DNA of 64,000 nucleotides from Rhytidiadelphus loreus. Its lineage: Eukaryota > Streptophyta > Bryopsida > Hypnales > Hylocomiaceae. The translations under genes and the position numbers were made by a program. Shown piece by piece: positions 1 through 12,498 of the stretch. The notes below the pieces were generated by a model. That model ran no database searches and was not told where the DNA came from. It saw only the letters and a list, made by a program, of their open reading frames with translations. The stretch covers positions 51,689,348 to 51,753,347 of the forward strand of contig OX344764.1 of assembly GCA_947034895.1 (NCBI GenBank), written 5' to 3'. Numbering within the stretch: position 1 is the stretch's first letter; each line of letters begins with the position of its first letter.

Positions 1-1629
1 TGTAGGAAGTATAAAGAACTCACAGTCTCTTAGAGACCTCAAAACTCTTGTAATGCTTACATCTCATCCATGTACAGAATAGGTTGTTGATTCTTCTTCA
101 TCTATTTATTTTGAGTTTTATAATTTATGCAAATTCTCCATTTTTTTCTTTCTTTGGTACAATGACTATACTACTAGGGACACCCATTTTGTTGTTTTTA
201 ACTTCTCTAATGAATTAATTGTCCAACAATCTCTCTAGCTCGGCCCTTAATACAACCATCTTGTCAAAAGTGATGTATTTTTGCTTGGATCAAACTGGCT
301 TTGCATCTTCTACCAATTGAATCTTATCTTGATAGAAGGTTATGGTTGATAATTCTAAGTGTTTGGTCTCAATAAATCAACATATTCTAATATCACTACC
401 TCCACTTCATGTTTTTCTTGTACCTTCAAGGTTGACCTAAATTGCACTCAAGACAATAATTTTTATTCATTTAATGATCGTCTCTTTTCTTTGGGTTTGG
501 CGCTAGTCAAGGCTTGTGGCAACAAGTCTAGCATAAACAATTCCACTTGTACAAACAATTTATCATTGCAAAAATTAGATTTCACATTAAAAGCCCATGA
601 GGAACTTCCTTCTTACAGCAATGTTGTAGTTGACTCACCAATTGTTGATGACTCCATATCTTTGATTGGGATTACTTGAATATTTATGTGGTTTAAGGAT
701 GACCCAATGCTCATCTTTTTCTTTTTCCAATAATTGACTACAAGCACATCTCAATGTTCACAACATTGACAATTGAGACAATGTTCTCAATTGACAACAT
801 ATAGCAATGTATGATTTCCATCATGTAGTTGTTACTTTAAGTAGCATTGAAGCACTTGCTTTGTAAAGTTTGGGTGAAGGATTGAAGTCATCAATCCAAG
901 AAATAACTATGTGGAAAGGTCCCACCATGTTTGATGTAGCTTTGGCCCTAGTACAACAAAGAATGCTAATCTCAATAGTTATTATGGCAGTTCCGGTCAT
1001 GCCAGCCACTCTAATAACACCAACGGTAAAACCAAGAGAACTTCCTACAACAAGAATAGCATCCAAAGACAGTGATATCACACATTTGGTTAATAAGATG
1101 ACTGTGAGACTTGTGCCTATTTCTTTTGTAGGGACAAGGAAGTAGGGTCAAGAGTTTAGAATATGTATAAACAACATGTAAATTTAACCTTGATTAGTGT
1201 AATTTGTGACTTGTCGCAAGTGTAGAAAGAAAAAAAGGTTGGATTGCCCTGATATTGAGAAACCATCACCCAAGCTAATGCAAGAATTTATGGAAGTGAA
1301 TTTATTGGAATTAATTGAGGCAAGAATCAAGGAATTATAGTCTAAGGCAATGAACACACAACACAATTGCCACAAAATGACTCGGAAGCGACTCAATATG
1401 TTCACAAGAAAAGATCAATGGATGAAGTATTACATAAGAAAAAGAAGCGAAGGTGGCGTATTGGAATAGAAAATCTCCTATTGGGCAAAAGCCAAGAAGA
1501 ATATTCAATCATGGAAAACAACCAATCAACATTTTATTTGGACAACTTGTTGCCAAGTGCTCATCACCGTAATGGGAACTATGACAAAGCTTAAGCATTA
1601 AAAAAAAGCTAATAGTAGTTGAAATCAAT
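1..1629. other. AT-rich intergenic DNA, no gene recognised
   Basis: No open frame here shows a domain I recognise. Short frames at 359-679 and 870-1145 have low-complexity, unconvincing translations. The text reads like decayed repeat sequence leading into the retrotransposon fossil at about 1.63 kb. I see no tRNA, inverted repeat or tandem array. Confidence 0.4.
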
Positions 1630-1765
1630 GTCACTTAAAAAGTAGAAGGAAACCTAAAGTCACTTCAGATGGAAGCAACTTTTAATGGATATGCTATTAG
1701 GGAATGTTTGATTGATGGAGGTTTAATGGTGAATGTCATGGCTAGTTGATTCTTGGATTAGCTAC
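1630..1765 (+). pseudogene. fossil of a Ty3/gypsy-type retrotransposon protease region
   Basis: A frame running through about 1669-1746 reads MEATFNGYAIRE, then a retropepsin-like core LIDGG followed by VNVM. This resembles the plant Ty3/gypsy aspartic protease block (normally hydrophobic-D-x-G-A/S-x-x-N). The usual residue after the catalytic D-x-G pattern is altered, and stop codons follow within a few residues (TGA near 1747, TAG near 1759). No LTRs, reverse transcriptase or integrase are recognisable next to it, so this is a short dead remnant. The call rests on one motif and could be wrong. Confidence 0.35.
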
Positions 1766-2329
1766 ACTTGACAATTAACTGATCTTCATCCTTGTAACTT
1801 AAAGTAGTTGATCAACATGGTATATTTCAAAGCACCCCTCATTCCTAGAAGTTGCAGATTTGCCTTCCATGCTCTTTGGGGATCTTCACCATCTATAGAG
1901 CATAGATAGGTTGTGTGCTTGGTCGTGGTCCATCTCCTTCCTTAGTTTGCACTTGCTAGAGACTAGCACTAGGTACCCCTTTTCTCCATTGGTCTTTGTC
2001 CATTTCAACAACCCTAAGTGAAAATTAAAGAGATTCAAAATGTCCATGTTATCCCTCTCCCTCATTTCCCCCCCAAATGGTCATAACTTGTTGACCATTT
2101 GAAAATAAATTATATACCTATGAAGCTCTTAAGACAATCAATTTCCAAAACAAGTTTAAGAAAATCATGCCCAAAACTGAGATCATAGGTACCTCCCCAA
2201 ACCTTCAAAGTCCTCCTAGGGGCTTCTTGGGACTTTAAGAGTTGATCACTACTTGGCTTGCTATTACTTGGCTTGCTATTGTTTAATCATTGTTTTTATT
2301 TATTTCGGTTGATTTTGTTTCGACACTGT

Positions 2330-3736
2330 GTGATGTTCACTTGCGATAAGTGAGATTGTCTCTTGACGCATTCTTGTGAGTCTTGCTTGGAGCTTTACCT
2401 GTTGTGTGCTCAAATATCACAGCATCAATATAATCATCCAAAAGATGTTTGTCATCTTTTGGTTGCATGAAGATTAAATCACGTAACAAAATGGCACCTA
2501 CAATCAACTCGCCAAGGAAGCAACGAACGATTTGTGTACTAAATCTAGTAAAAACTGACAAATCCACCTCGCTGCAAATGTCCCGGAAAAAAAAATCGAA
2601 GGAAAACAAGTGCTTGACAATTGCGAAGCTGTAAACTAATGACCTTCACTCCAGTAAGTCAGGAGTTCCAAGTCGCACAAGATCACTGCGCAAGCTATAG
2701 ACCAAAATCAAATAGCATGACGAACATGATACTCTTAAATCACTCACACAGCAATGTGTACAGAGATGACACCGTCATCATCTGACCTAATGTAAGTATT
2801 CCACACTCCTAGTCAAATGCAGAGTTCCGAGATTCAAAAGCTTCTTACAATGCCCTAAGAAATTAAAGCCGAACCAACACCCCATGTTGTCGTAGTTCCA
2901 ATCCACTCTCTCGAATCTCACGTCTCTAGAGAAAAAAAAATCTGTTGCTGCATAGTCTATCTCGGTTAGGATTGGCCTAGAGATGCAAACAAGCAATAGA
3001 AATCATGTACAGTATTCAAGACTCACCCAAAGAAGAGCACTTTTTGATCATTTGCCCATTCCGCGAGCGCGAGTATCATCTTTATGAATCCCGCTACCAG
3101 ATGACTCCGACGAACAACACTAGAATCAGCACAGGCAGCGGCACCAATCTCTTCAAATTCTCATGGAATCCTGAGAAAAATAAATTTCCTCAGCAAGAAT
3201 TGCCAAAGCTTGGAATTGTATGCACCAAGAAGCTACGAAAAACACTGAGCGTGACTCCCCAACGACTTCATCAACGTGACTTCCCCAACTACTTTCCTTC
3301 CCTCGTTCATCGGTCGCCGACTTTTATTGTGGTTTGTAGGTGGGCCGATAAACAGACACGAAATGTCTAAGCAAGAATTAATCCACGAAATGAACGATTG
3401 AGGGCAAAGGAGACAAAATGTAGGAAGTCGCCAAGAAAACCAAGCTCTTCAAAATAAAATTCAAAATTATTGAGATGAAGTTCTAATCCCCGCTAATGCT
3501 GCCATCCTCTGGTGTATCTGTTTCCAATTGCTACCATTTGCAAGTATATCACATTCTCTGCCCAAACACTGGAGTGTAATCACATCCAAAGAGCATCAAT
3601 CCCTTCTGCAGGTCAATGTAAAAAACCTAACTCCCCAGGCAATCGGAACTAGCTTCAAAATCTTCTGACCTCAACAGATATAGCATTGAATCAAGGTGTT
3701 GTCTACTAGTTGGGCCTCAATAGTAAGGTTGGCTGA
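2330..3736. other. unresolved stretch with exon-like composition
   Basis: This stretch is less AT-rich than its surroundings and contains several medium frames: 2337-2609 minus, 2787-2996 minus and 3005-3370 plus (121 codons). None shows a domain I recognise, and I could not chain them with good splice sites. It could be a decayed gene, a 3' region belonging to the NIP7 transcript, or non-coding RNA. Nothing firmer can be supported. Confidence 0.2.
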
Positions 3737-3756
3737 CCCTAAACCCTAAACCCTAA
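3737..3756. repeat. short interstitial telomere-type motif (CCCTAAA)n
   Basis: The motif CCCTAAA occurs twice, plus a partial third copy, in perfect tandem about 40 bp beyond the NIP7 stop codon. This is the Arabidopsis-type plant telomere repeat. It is too short for a relocated chromosome end and is more likely a chance or regulatory telo-box cluster in the 3' region. Confidence 0.7.
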
Positions 3757-3797
3757 GTTCAGCAAACTGCTACATCAAACATTAACTCCTCTGCTTC

Positions 3798-4358
3798 CTA
3801 CAGCTCATCCTCCATGCGCAAATACTCCCCCAAGTCCGCTTGATGTAGGGCCACAATATCATTCGGATCCAACTTTCTGCAATCCTGCGTCGACTTCGCG
3901 GCCACTCCAAACCCTAGCGGCACATCAGACATCGAGAAGATGACCACGCCCTGGTACTGCGCCGTGTTATCTGTAATTCTCCCCAACCCACTCTTCACCA
4001 CATGATTCCCATACAAAAATGACATCTCGGCAGATGGTTTCAGCCATATCTTGTGCTTGGCATGTGCGGCGATGAGGTCCAAGCACGTGACCGTGAGACG
4101 GAACTTGCCGCTCTTGGTGAATTTGCCCAAGCAAGTGCCTAACCCGAAGAGCTTTTCCCGTCCGACGTTCGTGGCCCGACGCACAAGCGCATCACTCACG
4201 TAGTAACACCGCTGCTTGTGAAGACGGAAAACGTAACCGCCCTTGCCGTCGGGACATTCGTGAGAGGGACGCTCCAATACGTGCTTCAGGTTGCTCCCCA
4301 CGAATTTGTGCAGCTTCTCCAACACTTGAGTCATCTCGCTTTCATCTAGAGGACGCAT
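3798..4358 (-). CDS. NIP7: 60S ribosome subunit biogenesis protein NIP7
   Basis: A single uninterrupted frame encodes 186 residues, close to the roughly 180 residues usual for eukaryotic NIP7. NIP7 is a nucle(ol)ar factor needed for 27S pre-rRNA processing and 60S subunit assembly. Family blocks are visible throughout: the start [24 protein letters not shown], the [15 protein letters not shown] stretch, then [10 protein letters not shown] and [16 protein letters not shown] near the C terminus, ending with [10 protein letters not shown]. The N-terminal half is the NIP7 pre-PUA domain; the second half (about residues 95-175) is the RNA-binding PUA domain. I chose the ATG at 4358 because homologues begin MRPL. 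The frame stays open upstream only through a TTG codon. A short insertion rich in Gly/Asp/Cys (around residues 35-42) departs from the shorter animal sequence. No intron lies in the coding part; a 5' UTR intron cannot be excluded. Confidence 0.96.
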   Translation of the reverse strand: MRPLDESEMTQVLEKLHKFVGSNLKHVLERPSHECPDGKGGYVFRLHKQRCYYVSDALVRRATNVGREKLFGLGTCLGKFTKSGKFRLTVTCLDLIAAHAKHKIWLKPSAEMSFLYGNHVVKSGLGRITDNTAQYQGVVIFSMSDVPLGFGVAAKSTQDCRKLDPNDIVALHQADLGEYLRMEDEL

Positions 4359-4515
4359 TTTTACAGAAAATTTGCTCAACAATCTTCAAGCGACGTCGTG
4401 GATGAAAGGAAAGAGAATGGGAATTGAAGGAAACTGATACCGAATGAAGCACCACTGAGATTGGTTGAGACTGAGAAGAAGCTCCTGCAATGTGAAGGAC
4501 TTTGGGTTTCACGAA

Positions 4516-4549
4516 TTAGGGTTTAAGGGGAGAATCGGAATTAGGGTTT
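4516..4549 (-). promoter_or_regulatory. paired telo-box motifs upstream of NIP7
   Basis: On the minus strand AAACCCTAA occurs twice (4516-4524 and 4541-4549), about 160-190 nt before the NIP7 start codon. Telo-boxes are well known in promoters and 5' leaders of plant ribosomal protein and ribosome-biogenesis genes, so the position fits the gene. Whether they lie in the promoter or the 5' UTR cannot be told from sequence. Confidence 0.6.
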
Positions 4550-4619
4550 TAGGAAGGAGGATGACGAGCTCCAGCTGAAACTGTCGTGGTCATGCCCACG
4601 CGTTCACACTATGTCCCGG

Positions 4620-7600
4620 AATTCGTCATCACGCTATATCTAATCCTTGTTCACACTGTCTATTCCTTGGATTTTTGATGAGTTCAGGCAGGTTCGAATA
4701 TCCAAAAATAATTTAAAAAATTGAAATTGAATTCTCATTATCATACTCTACATGTAAAATTTTCTTTCACGTGATTCTAGTAAGTGTTAATAAAAGTTAT
4801 TAAAATTAATTTCTATTCCCAAAGCAAGCAACTAAATTTTTCTTAGTATAAATAAATAAATAATTGTGCAAAACAGATGAGATTCACATCTAGAGAAGTC
4901 CTTTTAGTCCTTTTAATTTGATTGATGAGTAGTTTTGTTTTGGAAACAATAAAAACATCTCCTTGAGGAAAAAAAATACATTTAAAGTTATTTTTTAATT
5001 CTGATTTCAAAAAATTTAAACAAAAAGATGCCACATTTAACAACTTCTGGATTATTCAATGAATTTTGGACAAAACATTCAAAGATCTCTAGATCTTAAC
5101 ATCAGGATCCCCGATGTTTGTATAGATTTCTTGATGTTTTGTCTAGATCTCTAGATGTTTTGCATTATCTCTTGATGACCAGTTTTATTTTCTCTCGATG
5201 ACCATTATTAATTTTGGACATTCCAAAGTCCAAAAGTAGTTAAATGTGGCATAAAGAAAAGATATGAGTTTTTTACAAGAATATCTCCATCACTCCTCAT
5301 TTTCAATTATAGTTATTAGCTATTTAGATTTTTTTTTGTTATACATTCTTTCATGTAATCAACATTTATATATAAAAAAAATATGAATGTATTTTGTTAA
5401 TTTCTTTTTGTAAACAAGTGTTGTCAATGCAATTTTTATTAAGTTTTCCACAAGAATTTAAATAATATCAGTCACTTTATTGGACAATTATCAACATATT
5501 TGTGCATTAATATATATGAAGTAGTATTTTTTTTCTACATATTGTCAAAACGAAATATTCAAACATTTTTCACAATATGCTAAAAGATGAAACATCACAT
5601 AAAGACACTACTGTAGTTGTCTATTAGAATCAACACTTCATGCCAAATATTTAAGTAAGATTGTGACAAAAATTAACAAATGCTAAAAATAAGAACATTC
5701 CTTCAAAAAAATTGTTTTCAATATACAAAAACAAATTCTTTACATTCCAGCATCTATTTTTATAATAGTTGACTATGGTAATTAGATATGGTAATAAAAA
5801 CTAGTGACTACTGGAAATATAAGTACTCTAAATTAGCACTAGGACTAAATTGAAAAGTCTTGCATTTGAGTTCAACTATAAAACGACTACATTAGTGGAT
5901 AAAAGAAATTTAGAAGAGGCAAAAAGTAGATTAATTACATTAACACTTTATTACCCACTAAAAATCATATTCCCTCTAACCGAAAATGATCTTCATGTTA
6001 GGCAAAAATGTTATGGATTAAGGTTAAAAATAATATTTTTTGGAAAAAAATTGACCTATTTGTAGAATTTAATGCACTCTTATTGTCTTGCAAATTTGAG
6101 TTTTAGATTAGTTTTGAAAGTAAGATTTTGGAGTATCTAAAAATTGAATTTTGGGAACATTTTTTAGGAGCACTGGTAGACAATCATTCTCTTAGTTCTT
6201 GCATGTCGGTATAGTCTTTTTGTCATTCTTGTGTTGGCATTGTCTAGATTGGAGCCACATTACAAGAATCTCTAAGGAAAAGGTCCCGAAATCTTGTTCA
6301 ACGCTTTGGAGATATTGGGAGAGAATAGCAAGTAAGACATGGAACAAGATTAATAATGCACAAAATAGATTAACCAAGCACAATAGTTATTCTCTCCCAA
6401 CTAGTGGCATAGCATGGCAAAATTGCTAATTGAGTACTTCTGACATACATTGATTGTTGTAGAGAAAGTAGACAGTGAATGGCCTTCCAATTTTGTATTC
6501 TTGTCACAAAAAACCCATCCATATTCCTCATTGTAGAGGGGATTTTAGTGCAGTCACTGTACACATGCAAAGGCTTCATTCCACTAACCTTTCTTCCACA
6601 TCACTATAGGAAGATAGTTTTGGAATAGAAAATTAAGGCCCATAGGAAGATCATTTGTGGATGGAGGGAGTATTGACCATTGAGGATATAAAAAATTGTC
6701 ATAGGTTCTAAATGTCCTCAAATAATGGGAGGAAAATAACTTCATGCAAATAAGGACTTGAGATCAATTCTAAATGACATGTGGATTTTTGTTTTAGAAT
6801 TATTAAAAGAAAATTTTAAATTTCTATATTTAATATCCTTAGTTAATTGGCGGCAACAAAAATAGGATTTGTAATCTCAATTAAGTTAATCTTAAAGTAG
6901 TTCGTAGAGTAGTCATAGAGATTTTACTAAAGTCATTAGGTTTGATTTATTTATGTTCTAAACATTGAATTTATCCACACAATTTTAAGAAAAATATTCG
7001 GAAAATTTCTAGTCATTTGTTGGGGACATTAAGCATGAAGAGAAAACATTGCATAAGGTAAGTATAGCAATCGAAGGTGCTCGCAATAGTGTTGTTATTG
7101 TTGTTTTGTGATAAGTCTTTCATTTGAAGGGCATTTATTTTCAAGTGGTTATTGGGAGTGGTTTCTATGGGCTAAGACATGTAATTTATGAATCTAAAGC
7201 CTATATAACTACTTTGCATTTAAGTGCCACTAATATGTACTCAAAGTACCTCCCTCTCCCGTGTCTATCTATCCCCTTGTCATTATGTCCACTTGTCCCA
7301 AATATGAAGTATGGATATGAATATATTTCACAAACTTGTATTAACCCATATTGTTTGCAACTACAAGTTCTTCATATATATTGTGTCTCAAATTATTTTA
7401 TAATAAAAAACAAGACTATGTTGGAAGTAGGAGTGCTCAAATTTTTTGAAATTCAAAAAGGCATGTTCCATGTTCCATATGCCATGTCCATATTGACAAT
7501 TTGACACTATATATCCATAATTTGAGCAATGCCGTCCATCCTTCCCACTACAAAAGAATACAAATTTGCCTATAAAAGTCCTTGACTTTGTATCCTACAA

Positions 7601-9998
7601 CTACAAATAGAATCTATAGTCAGCTTATATCTTAAATTGCAGTAGAACCACCTTTATTGAAATGACCATTGGGTGACTTTTGGCCTTAAACCCTAAACTT
7701 TTACATAAGTGTGGACAACTCAACCCCCCTCTAGAATGGGATTCACTTTCCAAAGCATTGCCTCACTCACAAACATGTCAACAATTAGGGTTTTAGCAAG
7801 TATTCCACTTGGGGCAAATAAGGGCTCTAACTCCATCTTGAAACCACATGCTATCCAACTATCCAAACAGCTATTCAAGAAGACCACTGTCAATATTTTT
7901 AGAAAACTAAATGAATTAAAATATAGAAGCAATTTAATTCAAAGGGGGAGAATTTTATATAATATATAGGGCTACATATTTTTGCAAAACAAGGCTTTGA
8001 ATCCTTTTGGAGTAAAATTTTGCTCTACACAAAAATGAAGATTTTGACTATTCATAAGTATATGATATTAGGTTCACTCATGATAAATTTTAGAAGCAAA
8101 TATGGAGTCAAGCTTACTTTAAATCAACCTACAATGCAAAGAAGTTAAGTGCATTGGCAATACACTAGACAATTTTTGTTGATTTCTTGTGCAATGAAGA
8201 AATTTTTTATTTGAAATTCAAATGGTAAAAAGTTAGGGAGAAACATTTTTAATATGTAGGAAAAATTTCAAGAACTTTGACTTCACAGATTACAAGATAA
8301 TAAGGCTTGAAGTTAGAAGAAAATGAACATTTTTCTTGAAGCCACCCCAACATAGTTAACAAAGTTTGACTCCTCTTAAAATGTTATTTGATAACTAATT
8401 TTAAAATAAATAAAATTGTATGCCATATTTTATTAGTTATGTACAAGCCAAATTTCAAAAGTTGATGAATGTTTTTGCAAAAGATGCTCATATTGCCTAG
8501 GTTGCAAAAAGTTTAGGATAGCATGAGTTTTGGTTTGGACACCTAATTGAAAAAAACAATTATATTTCCACTAAGGGGGTACATATTTGCACCTGGAGTC
8601 AAAATTTTGTGAATATTTGACCAAAATTGACTTTGTAGGAACCTACTTGGATTTTTAATTGTCTATTTTAAGAACAATTGGCCTTTGGGCTTAAAAACTG
8701 TCATTAAGTCAATGGCACTTGAATTGAATTGATTGTTATTGGTTTCATGGTGTATCCCCTATTTATGTATGTAGTAGACAAAAGGAAAAAGGGTGGGGGC
8801 ATGAGAAAATTGGACACTTTTATATGTAAGATAGCCCTGCTTAAAAAATCACATGAATGAATTTACAAAAACATAGGATATCGGAAATATGTCCCTTGAG
8901 ACCTTGTAGCTTTTTTTATGTAAAAATAAAGTCATTTTTAATAAAATAATTAAGGTAAATATCCCCACATCAAATATCTTCTTAACTCAGTTGTATACCT
9001 TAAATTACAAAGAGTGATATCCTTGAGAATAGCTATCCTCAATTTTCATGAATTCTTATAAATGTTTTGATGGAAGGTTCATTTTCCATTAGAATCAATC
9101 TTGTCCATAGTCTTCGATGTATTCAACAATGTTATCTTCATTATTAGTATCAAGTCAATGTGTTTTAAAATCAGTTTTTTGAATTTATATAGAAAAATAT
9201 AGAAAAAGCTATGTGATAGTGCCATTTCAATTTTTCAATTCATAATTAAAACAATGCTAAAAGAGTGGATAATTGGTAAATGATAACTTTTGTGATGAGT
9301 GTTATTATATCAATTTTATCACTTAATTCTTTCATACTTGACCTTCCTTTGGCATGTGCTAATTCCTTCATGAGTTTGTAGAGGAGCATTTTGATGGAGA
9401 ATCACTTGATATAGTAATAATCCCCACCTACAACCCAGAAAAGTACACACAATATTCCATTAAAAGATATAAAATAGATAATCATTGCAGTCTATATACA
9501 ATGGCTCTCATTAGTATTCATATACTTCAAAAATTCTCACAACTAATTGAAAACTTATATTTTTTTCAACAATTTTGGATATGTTATGGTATTAGTAACA
9601 CACTTGTATAAAATGATTTTTTTCAAATTATTCATAATCCTTTTTGACATTTTTATAATTTGATCAAACTTATTAGTGAGAAAAACTTTTAATATAGGTA
9701 AATTTTTTTCAAGATTTTTTCATAAGTGAAATAAGAATTTTTTTTAGAATTAAAAAAAAAAAATTCCTCGAGTTTCAAAATTTTATTGAATGAAATATTA
9801 TTGACTAAAATATGACTTCAAATATTTTACATTTTCTTTAATTCACTCCAAAAATCTTCAAAAATATTTAAGGTAAATCTACTTGTGACAAGCAAAATGA
9901 GTGGTCTGATGTATTGCAATTTGCCAAAAAATTCACATTTTTTTCCACACAAAGACAAATGTGAGGAATGATGACATCAACTGAAATTGTATTTTTTA
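4620..9998. other. AT-rich intergenic DNA, no gene recognised
   Basis: Long AT-rich sequence in which only short frames occur (for example 5850-6065, 7124-7504 and 7709-7969 on the plus strand). None has a recognisable domain or good splice-site context. I see no clear inverted-repeat element with matching ends here, unlike most other intergenic regions of the window. Confidence 0.5.
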
Positions 9999-9999
9999 A

Positions 10000-10127
10000 A
10001 CAAAGTATGAATTTCCTATAAATTTTGGAAGTGTAATGCCTACTTAGCTCAAAAGAGTCTTTTTTAGACAAAGTATGAATTTCCTATAAATTTTAGAAGT
10101 GTAATGCCTAGTTAGCTCAAAAGAGTC
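10000..10127. repeat. two-copy tandem duplication, period 68 bp
   Basis: The sequence from the AAACAAAGTATGAATTTCC block to the CAAAAGAGTC block is present twice in direct orientation, starting at about 10000 and 10068. The two copies differ at only a few positions, so the duplication is fairly recent. It lies about 340 bp before a foldback element. Confidence 0.75.
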
Positions 10128-10461
10128 TGTAGGCTACCCCAAATCAGCCCAAGGTGTTTTCATAATCAGTCATAACATTTTCTATCATGCGTACAAGATC
10201 TCCTAATATGGCCATCACATTGAAGAAATAAAAAAATAACTTTGTTTGACAAGTTTACACTAAAAAGGTGTAAGGTTCCTACGACAGTCTCTAATGACTC
10301 CATGACCATCTCCCAAGGCATTGATTTTGGCCACTAACTACCCTAATGAAGTCCTAATGTCATTTATTAGCTAAAATCTAAAATGGGTTGCAATGGGTTG
10401 ATGTAAGATTGTAATGGGGGTGTTTCTAGATGTCTGCATTAGGTGGTTTGCCTGTCATAGG

Positions 10462-10772
10462 CATTAGAAGAGATTTCAGGATTTTAAGGGCTGTTTCGGG
10501 GCCGTTCCCAGCGTTGTTCCCCCGGTAGTCAAAGAACGCCGCTGACAGATTTTATTTATTTAAAAAAAAAAAAAAAAAAAAATTTAAGTCCTTAAAATGA
10601 GAAACAAAGTTAAATATATTTTTTTTATTTTTTTATTTTTTTTCAAAAAATCTAACCTGGCCGTCTCTCGGCCAGGTCAGCACAGGCCGGGAATGGCGGA
10701 TTTTGGCAGTTCTCGGGGGGGTTTCGAGTTGGGAACTCGCAGCCCTCCCCGAGAGCCAAAACACATGTAATG
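10462..10772 (+). mobile_element. multi-hairpin non-autonomous foldback element, copy 1
   Basis: Bounded by CATTAGAAGAGATTT at the left and AACACATGTAATG at the right, matching the elements at 24018 and 28865. Inside, in order, are a GC-rich block that can pair (GCGTTGTTC with GAACGCCGC), a poly-A/T core with the shared string GTCCTTAAAATGAGAAACAA, a hairpin CCTGGCCG-tctct-CGGCCAGG, and a second pairing arm formed by CTCGGGG near 10714 with CCCCGAG near 10747. No coding capacity. Target-site duplication cannot be assigned securely; TA within CATTA/TAATG is possible. Confidence 0.8.
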
Positions 10773-11942
10773 CATGTTTACCTCATAAACACTTACTACA
10801 CTTTTCAAAATTTTCACAATTTGGAGAGATTTGTTGAGTGAATTATAAGAAACGTAAAAAGAAAATTGGAATCATATTTTAGTTGGTAATATTTTACTCA
10901 ATAAAATTGAAATCTTGTGAAATTTTTACCAAAAAATTCGAAGAAAAAATTTACACTTTACTCACTAAAGAATTTTGAAAAACATTTAGTTGTATTAAAA
11001 GTTTTTTATTACAAAAAAATTGAAATTTTTGAAAACTTATTTCATGTAAGTGTTATTTGTACCACACCATATCCAAATTTGTATTAAAATCTCTAACTCT
11101 TCAATTAGTTATGGCAATTTTTGTAAATGTATGAAACATTTTGAGAGTCATTGTATGCTTAATTTACCTATAAAGTGTCATTCAAGAATAATTGAATTAT
11201 CCTATCAATACAAAGGATACTAATTTGCCAAAGTCACACTATTTTAAATTAGTAAAGGCTAAAATATGATTGTTTTGTGCTATAAAGTAGTTTCAAAAAC
11301 CATAAGAGCTTGCAAATAATTCAATGAAAATAACAAGAAGATATAACAAATTTGGGCAAGAATTTTTTTCTCCCTTTTAAACCTTTTGTTGTAATGGATG
11401 TGTAGAAAAACACTTATCTTTTTCAAATATTGGGAAATAAATTATTTTTTGGGAATAACTTTGGGAGGAATGATCAAATCAACTTGAGGTTTGATGAAAC
11501 ATTGGGAAAATGTGGGGATCTTATACAAAAGAAGTGCCGCAAAAAATTGGGAAGAAAACAAATAACGTGGGAAAGACTCCCCAATCAAGATAAAAGGAGG
11601 TTGTAATAATGCTTTAAAACAAAACTGATAATAATTTGGTAAAATAAAAATTGTAAATAGATGTTTTTTTATATAGAAAACCCTCATCTACTATAAAACT
11701 CTACTAGCATGATATATCCTTGCTAATAAAATTCTAAGTACTCAAAAATTAACTTTAATGTTGCTTTGGCATCCCTTTGAAGGAGGTAACAATTAAATTT
11801 TTTTTCCAAAATTCTTGTTTTTTATAATTTAAAAAATACAAACTCCTAAATTATGGAAAGTTCATTACATTGGTCACCAAGTACTCGATAGTACTACCGA
11901 TAATAGTACGTGTGTGAAATGGGTTACGTATGAAATGGGTTA

Positions 11943-12352
11943 AGGTAGTGTGCTCATAAACCGTCACTTTAAGGGCTGATTTGCTTTTTTCACAGGTTTC
12001 CAGGGACAAAATGATTTTTAGCTCATTTTCCAAAGAAAGAAAAATAGATGTGGAACCCAACACAAGTAGTTTCATATTTTTCCAAGCATTTTTGAATTAC
12101 TTCTAAATTTTCAAAGATCCGGGTCATAGGCACCTATTTGTGACCATAGGTGTCCCAAAATCTGTCCCCTTGTGTCTTATGAAGAAATGTGCAGATATCA
12201 CAGCCAATGATTGGCTCTTACAATAAAAGAAACAATTCTTCTTGAATTCATTAACAGAGCAAAGAAGTCCATTCGAGGATCACCTTGCATCCATTCTACA
12301 ACTACCTACAAGACGATCTGAAGAGGAGGGGTGGATTTTGAACCACCTACCT
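11943..12352 (-). mobile_element. AGGTAG-family MITE, copy A
   Basis: A 410-bp element with inverted ends AGGTAGTGTGCTCATAAACC (left) and a right end that reads AGGTAGGTGGTTCAAAATCC on the minus strand. Each end is flanked by TA. It is inverted relative to the copy at 50191, to which it is similar over most of its length, including the stretch around GCCAATGATTGGCTCTTAC. There is no coding capacity. It ends about 150 bp from the 3' end of the large multi-exon gene. Confidence 0.85.
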
Positions 12353-12498
12353 TAGCCCCTAGAGAACACTTATCATATTTATCATACATCTGATTCTAAT
12401 GGATAGCTTAGATTTTCGTAGCAAAATTACACTAGTAGTTAGTAGTACTCACAACAATTGCCAGTACTATGGCACAAAAATGACATTTTGTCACATAG

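Noticed and set aside
3005..3370. 121-codon plus-strand frame
   Set aside because: No recognisable domain, no splice or promoter support; kept only as part of an unresolved stretch.
4359..4382. Extended NIP7 start eight codons upstream
   Set aside because: It relies on a TTG codon; homologues start at the MRPL methionine.
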